Source of the DNA: Candidatus Poribacteria bacterium
Lineage (GTDB): Bacteria > Poribacteria > WGA-4E > WGA-3G
DNA: 49,962 bases
Reading direction: 5' to 3'
NCBI GenBank assembly: GCA_028824125.1
Contig: JAPPES010000118.1
Coordinates: forward strand, 1 to 49,962
Notes under the pieces: generated by a model
Told to the model about the DNA's origin: nothing
What the model saw: the letters and a program-made list of their open reading frames with translations, nothing else
Database searches by the model: none
Translations under genes and position numbers: made by a program
Shown: one piece after another, positions 43,904 through 49,962 of the stretch
Position numbering within the stretch: the stretch's first letter is position 1
Layout of the letters: each line of letters starts with the position of its first letter

Positions 43904-45739
43904 TGCTGTCCATTGCCACACTTCTCGCGTGAGAGGTTGTATCAGATTTTTTTCGTTTACTCGTTCTTGTATGTTTGATTCTATTTTTGGAAATGGGAGT
44001 GCGGATTCAGTAGCGTCAAGTAAATTAACTGCGAACCGTTCAAACGGAGAATCATCAACAAGTACGGCGTAAATCCCAATTTGGTCTGTTTCTGTAAATA
44101 CTTCATTGTCTAATTTAATCATATTTCCATCAGGTTTTTTCACCTGAATATTGGGGTTCTCCACAGTCGGTAAATCAATTTTCAATTGTTCCCCTGTCCG
44201 AAATATTTGCCTTGTCCTGTCTGCTTGAATTGTAAGCGACTTTATCGGTGCAGCTCTGGATTCAAGCCACGCTAAGCATCGGTACATAAATATTGGGACA
44301 TCTGGAATAGTGGAGAAAAAATCAGAAATTTCTGGATTAAATGCATCAAATTCAAAAACCAAAAATTGCTTGCCTGTCTCAGTACCAAGCCATACTAACG
44401 TCCCTTTTTCAGATTCAATAAGTGAATTTGCCCAGAGTGGCAATTCTCTCCGCACAGATTCCTTTACCTGTAATCCCATAATAGATACGTCCTGCATAAT
44501 CGGGTGGGTTTTATTCTCTTTAATAACAGAAACAGGCGTTGTGACGATTTCAACAGAAGGGGTTGTCATAAACGGCAATTCCGTTTGCGAATTGATAACG
44601 ATTATACTCTCTGTGCCGGAAAGGTTTAGAAAATCATGTTTCGTAGGGATTTCACCGTGAAAAATGACGGCATCCGCATCCCCCGGACCGTGGTATTCAT
44701 CTGTAGAGACTGTCTGTAGTTTAACATGGTTTCCGTAACTTCCTAAAAGATCTGTTAGAAAAGGTTGATCCCTATCACTAACAAGCAGTATTCGGAATTG
44801 TTTTAGTGGGTTAAGGATTGCCCACGCGTTGTTGTCTAACTCAAAGTCATCAGCGACATCAATAAGATTGAGGCTAATGGATCTACCTTCCAATCTGTCC
44901 GAATTGATAGAAAATAGAGCAGATTTTACTTCTCCAGCAGGAATTACCAAAGTTTTTTCATCAATTGCTGTTCCACCTTCAAGTGCTAACGCAATGTCTA
45001 TTTTTTTTTCCGTTTCTGTCCAATTTTGGATACCCGCGAGAATTGTATATTGATTAGCAATTCTTTCCACACTGAATTGCACAATACCGATATTTTCTGC
45101 AGCATCCCCGACCGCGATTTTGCTAATAGGCACAGGCGTATCCGGCGGCAGATTTTCAAATGAATCGCTAACAAAAAAAATCTGATCATTCGGAGAGTCA
45201 GCATAACGCGTTGCATGATTAAACACTGATGTCAACTCACCAACTGCATGTGTTGACGTAATATTTTGCACGGCACGCCGAAGTTTATCTTTATCTGTGG
45301 TAAATGCTTGTTGAATATAAGGCTTCGGAGCATGCGTTGCCATAAGCATCATGCCCCCACTTGCAAAAATCTGATTGATGTGTTTCAACACTTCCTGTTT
45401 TGCAAGTGACAATCGGGTTTCTCCCATCTCCTGTGACTGCATACTTGCCGAATTGTCAACGATAAAGATTATTTTGCCATGAATTATACCGGGAATTTGC
45501 AACGCTGGGCGCGCTACACTTATGATTATGACAAGTAAAAACAGACTTTGTAAAATTGGTAGGAGTAGATTCCGAAGACGTTGAAAAGGGACATTTGCTT
45601 TTTGATCCTCTGCACTTGCGCGCCAGAGCATCATACTCGGTACAACATAACGTTGTCGACGCAGCTTCAGAAAGTGCAGCGCAATTACGATAGGGATAAT
45701 TCCTAACAGATAAAACGCAGCCGGGTTCAGAAAAGCCAT
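43850..45739 (-). CDS. BatA-like membrane protein with von Willebrand factor A domain
   Basis: A protein of about 629 residues anchored in the inner membrane. The N-terminal aerotolerance-type region has two helices (residues 6-24 and 56-77) with an FLKLRRQRYVVPSMMLW linker, followed by a VWA domain whose MIDAS begins DNSASM (Asp95). The C-terminus ends in a helix (LFAVCLLLCEWWFYHRS). The large middle resembles a glutamine amidotransferase-like domain seen in related BatA proteins. Start at 45739 gives the normal MAFLNPAAFYLLG opening. The gene ends inside the thioredoxin 3' end. BatB, MoxR or DUF58 partners are not visible here. Confidence 0.88.
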   Translation of the reverse strand: MAFLNPAAFYLLGIIPIVIALHFLKLRRQRYVVPSMMLWRASAEDQKANVPFQRLRNLLLPILQSLFLLVIIISVARPALQIPGIIHGKIIFIVDNSASMQSQEMGETRLSLAKQEVLKHINQIFASGGMMLMATHAPKPYIQQAFTTDKDKLRRAVQNITSTHAVGELTSVFNHATRYADSPNDQIFFVSDSFENLPPDTPVPISKIAVGDAAENIGIVQFSVERIANQYTILAGIQNWTETEKKIDIALALEGGTAIDEKTLVIPAGEVKSALFSINSDRLEGRSISLNLIDVADDFELDNNAWAILNPLKQFRILLVSDRDQPFLTDLLGSYGNHVKLQTVSTDEYHGPGDADAVIFHGEIPTKHDFLNLSGTESIIVINSQTELPFMTTPSVEIVTTPVSVIKENKTHPIMQDVSIMGLQVKESVRRELPLWANSLIESEKGTLVWLGTETGKQFLVFEFDAFNPEISDFFSTIPDVPIFMYRCLAWLESRAAPIKSLTIQADRTRQIFRTGEQLKIDLPTVENPNIQVKKPDGNMIKLDNEVFTETDQIGIYAVLVDDSPFERFAVNLLDATESALPFPKIESNIQERVNEKNLIQPLTREVWQWTALFAVCLLLCEWWFYHRS

Positions 45740-45784
45740 TTTCAATATCGGGAGTTAAATCGACAGAACACAAATTAACTGAAG

Positions 45785-45973
45785 TTTCAGAAAATAAATC
45801 GGTACTTTGGCGAGGTTAGGAAACCTCGCCAGCAGCGGGTACACCTACATTGGACAGAAAAGGACCGAAATTAATTAATCCTCGGACAGTTTGTGCTACT
45901 TAAGAGATATGTGGACATTTTAATGAACAACAACCCTCGCACCATCACGCTGGCGAGGTTAGGAAACCTCACC
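45785..45973. repeat. palindromic repeats with GGCGAGGTT cores, diverged MITE-like element
   Basis: Perfect GGCGAGGTT/AACCTCGCC hairpin at 45809-45830, and a near copy (AACCTCACC) at 45952-45973. The first is flanked on the right by ATTAATTAATCCTCGGACAGTTTGTGCTAC, which resembles the terminal repeat of elements A and B at reduced identity. 45740-46005 has no gene. Confidence 0.7.
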
Positions 45974-46005
45974 AATGTCCAGATAATTGTGGATTTCACT
46001 ATAAG

Positions 46006-46446
46006 CTATTGAAGTAAAGGTGTGGACTGTGTTTCTTCAGGAGTAGATGAAGATTCTCCATTCTCTCTTTCGTTGAGATTCTTAATAACCTCCTCCGCAT
46101 CCAATTTGCCTACTTCACCATAATTTTGCAAACGTTCACAAGCTTCACGGACTTTATCATATTCATCAAGTTCCAAATAGATGTTCGCCAAGTTCTTGTG
46201 CATTTCACGAAAAACGCCAGGCCAATTCCGTTCACCTTCCTTTTCAACAATGCGCGTTGCATTTTCTATAGCAGTGTCAACAATATTGTTAAGTTCTGCT
46301 TTTTCTGAGGCTGAAAAAGGAGCGTTTTCCTGTTTCCGTTTCTCGTTATAGGCACGCAAAGCACCTAAAGCTTTGTCACATTGGTTGTAAGTCTTTTCAA
46401 TGCTCAAAGCACCTTCAAATATCTTTGTTAAAAACCCAAATTTCAT
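46006..46446 (-). CDS. helical hypothetical protein
   Basis: A 146-residue protein that is almost entirely helical and highly charged. The N-terminus (FGFLTKIFEGALSIEKTYNQC) is amphipathic and the middle contains TPR-like alternation (MHKNLANIYLELDEYDKVREACERLQ, residues 87-112). The tail is Ser/Thr/Glu-rich and probably disordered. No signal peptide is visible. The family was not recognised. It lies 33 bases downstream of the LamG gene on the same strand. A scaffold or TPR-like adaptor role is possible but not supported by motifs. Confidence 0.6.
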   Translation of the reverse strand: MKFGFLTKIFEGALSIEKTYNQCDKALGALRAYNEKRKQENAPFSASEKAELNNIVDTAIENATRIVEKEGERNWPGVFREMHKNLANIYLELDEYDKVREACERLQNYGEVGKLDAEEVIKNLNERENGESSSTPEETQSTPLLQ

Positions 46447-46479
46447 ATAACAGTTCTCGTTAGTGTAGGGGGACCAAAA

Positions 46480-47259
46480 TTAAAAAGCTTCTTTCAGTTG
46501 TCCCCATGTAACTGCCAATTTGTTTTTCGCTTCCACAGCGAGGACACCAGCAACTCCCAATTCCATGGAAGCTTTAACCTCTTCTTCAGTCAACGCTTTT
46601 GAATAGATGACGACTTCATCAATAATCGCATCTTCCACCTTGTGGTGGTTTGGAGTTTCACCAGCGCCGATGTAAATTGATGCCTCTTTGAACTTCGGAA
46701 ACTCAAAGTTTTCTGGTTGAGATCCGATAAATTCACCGTTGACATAGATTTTGCCATCTATTCCATCAGCAACCAAAACATAGTGATACCACTTTTTCAG
46801 TTCAAATTTGAAATTTACCAATTTTTTATCCGCGTGGTGACCAGCATCCCAAAATGGATTGAAGTCAGGATTCACCATAGTGCGAAATTCGCAACAATTT
46901 CCACCAGGCACTTCAATTGAGATGATGCCATCATACTCTGCGTGATTATTTAGGTAAAACCACGCTTCCATCGTAATTTGACCGTTCTCACCGATTGGAA
47001 CGATAAAATCGTTAGCCGGACTCAATTGGACTACGCCTCCGTTTAGGTGGATCGCTTTTTTAAATTGTCCATCAACGAGTTTACCGTTGCCAGTTAATTT
47101 GGCATCGTTCCCATTGCCAGAGTCGTCCTTGAATATGTCTCCATCAAGTTTATCAAAAGAGTAGTAAACTAAAATATCATCCTGTTCAACAGCATCAGTG
47201 AAACTAACAGCGAAAATTAACAGCGCTGCAAATCCTAACAAAAATAAATTTCTAAGCAT
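46480..47259 (-). CDS. secreted LamG/concanavalin A-like domain protein
   Basis: A 259-residue exported protein. A signal peptide (MLRNLFLLGFAALLIFAVSF) precedes a single LamG-like jelly-roll. Diagnostic segments are LVYYSFDKLDGDIFKDDSGNGND, KAIHLNGG, ITMEAWFYLNN, WYHYVLVADGIDGKIYVNGE and IDEVVIYSKALTEEEVKASM, the standard order for this family. It binds carbohydrate or protein outside the cell; enzymatic activity is not expected. The start at 47259 has GGAGG eight bases upstream; an open frame continues to 47352 without support. Poribacteria encode many such proteins. Confidence 0.9.
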   Translation of the reverse strand: MLRNLFLLGFAALLIFAVSFTDAVEQDDILVYYSFDKLDGDIFKDDSGNGNDAKLTGNGKLVDGQFKKAIHLNGGVVQLSPANDFIVPIGENGQITMEAWFYLNNHAEYDGIISIEVPGGNCCEFRTMVNPDFNPFWDAGHHADKKLVNFKFELKKWYHYVLVADGIDGKIYVNGEFIGSQPENFEFPKFKEASIYIGAGETPNHHKVEDAIIDEVVIYSKALTEEEVKASMELGVAGVLAVEAKNKLAVTWGQLKEAF

Positions 47260-47351
47260 ATTTTTTGCCTCCTTCAAATTTTTAGTAAAACTATTGTAGC
47301 AGAAGCATAGAACGGTGTCAACAAGTTTATTTCGAGTCCCAGGGTTATCCA

Positions 47352-47810
47352 TAGTGAACTTTGAAATTGTTGGAACACTTTGATAAACCTATTTTGGAAA
47401 CAGAACGGACAATAGAAGTTGAGCATCAAACTGTCAGTTTGTGCATATTTGACGCAAACTAAATAAGGATTAATTTATTGATTTCGTAATTCTGATTTCT
47501 TTTCTGTCTGAATCACGGATTATCGCGGAGAACGCCAAATCAACGGTATGAATCATGGAGCATGCCATAAGTGCATGCTGCTTTAGGCATTCCCCGGATG
47601 ACGCGGAATTAAGAGATTGCTTGTTACCGCCACGGCTCTTGCGAGAGGCAATATAGGAGACACCAAAACATTTTCCGCGTCCTCTGTGTCTTCCGCGCCT
47701 TCCGTGATTCAGAACAACAAGATAATGGACCTCACACAAGAGAAACATAAAACAAGATGTCCATGGTTACGAAATTACCGAAATATTTTTTTTCATACAG
47801 TTTGTGCTAG
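47352..47810. mobile_element. composite MITE-like element C with nested insertions
   Basis: Begins with the 61-bp repeat shared with 35784-35844. Terminal sequences GCAAACTAAATAAGGATTAATTT (about 47454) and TTTTCATACAGTTTGTGC (about 47789-47807) resemble those of element B. Inside lies the TGAATCAC repeat seen at 41331, itself split by the AAATCAACGGTATGAAT...GGCATTCCCC unit seen near 29595. No gene is evident in 47260-47888. Confidence 0.65.
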
Positions 47811-47888
47811 AGAAAGAAGTGTCCCATTGTATCAGACAACGCACCACAGCACAAATTTTGCCAAAATATGGGCGCACGCCAAAAAATC

Positions 47889-47917
47889 TTGACAAAAGTT
47901 TGTAGATAAGTTAAACT
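47889..47917 (+). promoter_or_regulatory. sigma70-type promoter P1 of the rimP-nusA operon
   Basis: TTGACA (47889-47894) and TAAACT (47912-47917) with a 17-base spacer, about 300 bases ahead of rimP. It would give a long leader that includes a hairpin around 48088-48110 (ACTACCGG/CCGTAGT). Confidence 0.55.
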
Positions 47918-48023
47918 TTTAAGATTAGAAACGTCTTTTAAAGTAAAACCGTTTTCTAAAAGGACCTATGCGGTGAAATTTTTAGGTTTTTTAAAACACA
48001 TTCGTGTGAATCCTGAATTTGAC

Positions 48024-48052
48024 TTGATTCCCAAAAAGGAAAGTGGTAAAAT
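48024..48052 (+). promoter_or_regulatory. sigma70-type promoter P2 of the rimP-nusA operon
   Basis: TTGATT (48024-48029) and TAAAAT (48047-48052) with a 17-base spacer, about 170 bases ahead of rimP. It is weaker than P1 at the -35 box but closer to the gene. Confidence 0.5.
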
Positions 48053-48222
48053 GCCAATTTAGAAGGTTTACAGGTCAAATTTAAAATACTACCGGTACGG
48101 GTGCCGTAGTAAAAGTGGTAGTCTATTCCTACTTGGAAGGGATTGGCAAACTGCTACCGAAGAACCGCGAGGTCTCAACAACCGAGAACGATCGCGTTTT
48201 TTATTTTAGAGAAGGTAAAAAA

Positions 48223-48684
48223 ATGGCAGAAGGCATTGAAACTACCGTCGCAGAAATGTTAACGCCGCTTCTTCAAACAGAAGGGTTTGAGTTGGTTGCC
48301 GTAGAGACAGCTGGCAACCGAAAAAATCGGATTCTTCGGTTGCTGTTGCACAAACAGGGTGGGCTTTCAGTATCCGATTGCAAAGCGGCAGCTCAAGTTG
48401 TTCGTCCAATTTTAGAAGTTCACCAGCTATTATCTGCGTATAAGCAGTTTGAAATCGCTTCACCGGGTGTTGACCGTCCGTTGGAAACAGCGGCGGATTT
48501 CCGGAGGAATCTCGGCAGAACCGTACAAATTGAAGCCACTTCGGAGAGAGGGCAAGCGTTTGAAGTGCAAGGACAAGTTGTAGATGTCATAGACGGGTGT
48601 ATCATTTTAGAACAAACATCAGGTAAAACCGTCCACATTGAAATCTCAAAGGTTTGCAAAGCATATATTCAACTGGTTTGGTGA
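48223..48684 (+). CDS. rimP: ribosome maturation factor RimP
   Basis: A 153-residue protein needed for 30S subunit assembly. The N-terminal domain has LLQTEGFELVAVETAGNRKNRILRLLL, SVSDCKAAAQVVRPIL and the family motif FEIASPGVDRPLETAADFRRNLGRTV. The C-terminal SH3-like barrel is degenerate but present (VQGQVVDVIDGCIILE). The start at 48223 has GAAGG upstream; an in-frame start at 48115 would add 36 unrelated residues. It lies 55 bases before nusA, the conserved arrangement in bacteria (rimP-nusA-infB). Confidence 0.93.
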   Translation: MAEGIETTVAEMLTPLLQTEGFELVAVETAGNRKNRILRLLLHKQGGLSVSDCKAAAQVVRPILEVHQLLSAYKQFEIASPGVDRPLETAADFRRNLGRTVQIEATSERGQAFEVQGQVVDVIDGCIILEQTSGKTVHIEISKVCKAYIQLVW

Positions 48685-48739
48685 TCAGTTGAAGCAATAT
48701 ATTACGCGTTTACAAACCGCGCCATGATACAGGAGAATT

Positions 48740-49962
48740 ATGAAACATAAAACACAAAAAAGAAGAGAGAGTTTACAACAGTCTATTCGGCAGATGATGG
48801 GACATACTGACTTGCCTGAGGATATTTTTGTCAAGGCAATTGAGGAGGCGCTGCGTGTGATTGCTTTGCGCCACTATGGCCCAGAAGCTAAGGTATCAAT
48901 AGATATTCAGTTGGACACGGAAGAGATAAGATGCCACGTTCCGAAAAAGGTTGTAGATATTATGCGGGACTTCTCAACGGAGATCCCGATTGAGGTGGCA
49001 CAAAATCTTGATCCAGAGGCAAAAATTGGCGATATGCTGGAAGTTGAGATTAACCCTGACGAATTCGGTAGAATTCAGGCCCAATTGGGGCGCCAAATCC
49101 TGCTTGGCAAACTTAGAGAAGCGGAACGTGAACTGGTTTACAAGGAATTTGAGGGACGTGAAGGTGAAGTTGTGGTTGGATACTTACAACGATATGACAA
49201 AAAGGATGCTATTGTTGATTTGGAACGGACAGACGTCTTGCGAACTGAGGCATTGTTGCCCGCAAGTCAAATACCACCACCTCATCGATATAATCGAGGT
49301 GATGCCCTGCGGTGTCTGATTTTAGAGGTAAAAAACACTCTAAATAGAGAACAGATTGTTGTCTCGCGGACACATCCTGACCTGGTTTCAATGTTGTTTG
49401 AGCAAGAGGTGCCGGAAGTTTATGAAGGACAAGTGCGCGTAATGGCGGTTGCTCGAGATCCCGGGCACCGAGCCAAAGTTGCCGTGACTGCAAGCGAAGA
49501 AGGGATTGATGCTGTAGGCACATGTGTAGGTGTTAGAGGCGCGCGGGTACAAACTATTGTCCGTGAACTCAAAAACGAAAAAATTGATATTCTTGAATGG
49601 AATGAGGACCCTCAAGTTTTTATCACGAATGCTTTAAAACCGGCGGAAGGTGTGCGCCAAATTGAACTCAACGAAGAAGAAATGAGTGCAAACGTCATTG
49701 TTCCAGATGACCAATTGTCTCTTGCAATCGGTAGACGCGGACAGAATGCCAGGCTTGCCGCAAAATTGACCGGCTGGAACATTGACATAAAAAGTGAATC
49801 CGAATCGCCTGTCTCTTTGGAAATATTGTTTAAAGCAGATATAAGCGATGATGCAGAGGCGGATACGCCATCTGAAAATGTTGAAGGGGAACCTACAGAG
49901 GCTACTATTGAGGAAACGGAGGAAGAAACGGTTGAAGCTGTTGTTACGCTAACCATAGACGA
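48740..49962 (+). CDS. nusA: transcription termination/antitermination factor NusA (partial, cut by window end)
   Basis: At least 407 residues are visible and the frame is still open at the window edge. The N-terminal RNA-polymerase-binding domain (about 1-130) includes DIFVKAIEEALRVIALRHYG. An S1 domain follows (EGEVVVGYLQRYDKKDAIVDL, about 138-205). The tandem KH domains carry GVRGARVQTIVREL (264-277) and AIGRRGQNARLAAKL (329-343). The visible C-terminus is very acidic (EEETVEAVV), as in NusA proteins with acidic repeats or insertions. AGGAG lies five bases before the ATG. The rimP-nusA order is the standard one. Confidence 0.95.
   Translation, partial: MKHKTQKRRESLQQSIRQMMGHTDLPEDIFVKAIEEALRVIALRHYGPEAKVSIDIQLDTEEIRCHVPKKVVDIMRDFSTEIPIEVAQNLDPEAKIGDMLEVEINPDEFGRIQAQLGRQILLGKLREAERELVYKEFEGREGEVVVGYLQRYDKKDAIVDLERTDVLRTEALLPASQIPPPHRYNRGDALRCLILEVKNTLNREQIVVSRTHPDLVSMLFEQEVPEVYEGQVRVMAVARDPGHRAKVAVTASEEGIDAVGTCVGVRGARVQTIVRELKNEKIDILEWNEDPQVFITNALKPAEGVRQIELNEEEMSANVIVPDDQLSLAIGRRGQNARLAAKLTGWNIDIKSESESPVSLEILFKADISDDAEADTPSENVEGEPTEATIEETEEETVEAVVTLTID

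Noticed and set aside
47617..47892. Open frame on the plus strand in the repeat-rich region
   Set aside because: It runs through repeat sequence, has no ribosome-binding site and no recognisable protein features.
1..49962. tRNA or rRNA genes
   Set aside because: No convincing cloverleaf with a T-arm GTTCRA pattern or rRNA core sequence was found by eye; a covariance-model scan could still find one.

Overview
The window reads as a chromosomal segment of a moderate-GC, Gram-negative-type bacterium, most likely a member of Candidatus Poribacteria or a close relative. This is an inference from gene content: paired phytanoyl-CoA-dioxygenase-like proteins, five Gfo/Idh/MocA oxidoreductases, long WD40-repeat secreted proteins, dockerin-like NxDGxVNxxDL calcium loops, a LamG protein and many short palindromic dispersed repeats. 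No rRNA, tRNA or CRISPR array was recognised.

Layout. 0.2-7.7 kb: ruvX (minus), a GT5-like glycosyltransferase, two tandem PhyH-family paralogues (plus), an orphan antitoxin-like small gene, a eukaryote-type glycogen branching enzyme and a CDF cation transporter (minus). 7.9-12.4 kb: a MacB/LolCDE-type ABC export operon ending in an outer-membrane beta-barrel protein. 12.9-15.8 kb: Tat-exported aldo/keto reductase, HpcH/HpaI aldolase and an unrecognised protein. 15.8-20.6 kb: an accessory island with a PIN toxin-antitoxin pair, a DUF5677-like protein, a secreted WD40-trypsin fusion and two PD-(D/E)XK-like paralogues. A 39-bp perfect direct repeat copied from the antitoxin 3' end bounds the cargo genes. 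20.6-24 kb: three translationally coupled glycosyltransferases (GT9, GT1-like, GT9). 24-32 kb (minus): copper P-type ATPase, four Gfo/Idh/MocA genes and a lipoprotein. 32-36 kb: a 14-blade WD40 surface protein and a solitary DNA methyltransferase, followed by two adjacent MITE-like elements. 36.3-41.2 kb (plus): a PspA homologue overlapping an ABC-2 transporter, gamma-carbonic anhydrase and a fifth Gfo/Idh/MocA. 41.5-43.9 kb: a small conserved-looking protein, a 2-oxoacid dehydrogenase E2 with two E3-binding domains, and a dockerin-thioredoxin fusion. 43.9-47.3 kb (minus): a BatA/VWA membrane protein, a helical hypothetical and a LamG protein. 48.2 kb to the edge: rimP and nusA (nusA cut by the window end).

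The most notable observation is in the dockerin-thioredoxin gene. An in-frame TGA (43625-43627) sits exactly where the first cysteine of the thioredoxin CxxC should be. A perfect 6-bp hairpin with a GGT loop follows 23 nt downstream, matching the published layout of bacterial SECIS elements. This makes it a strong candidate for a selenocysteine (U-x-x-C) thioredoxin.

The second theme is a modular family of miniature inverted-repeat elements. Similar terminal repeats enclose interchangeable hairpin cores, and at least one smaller palindromic unit appears to have inserted into two other repeats.
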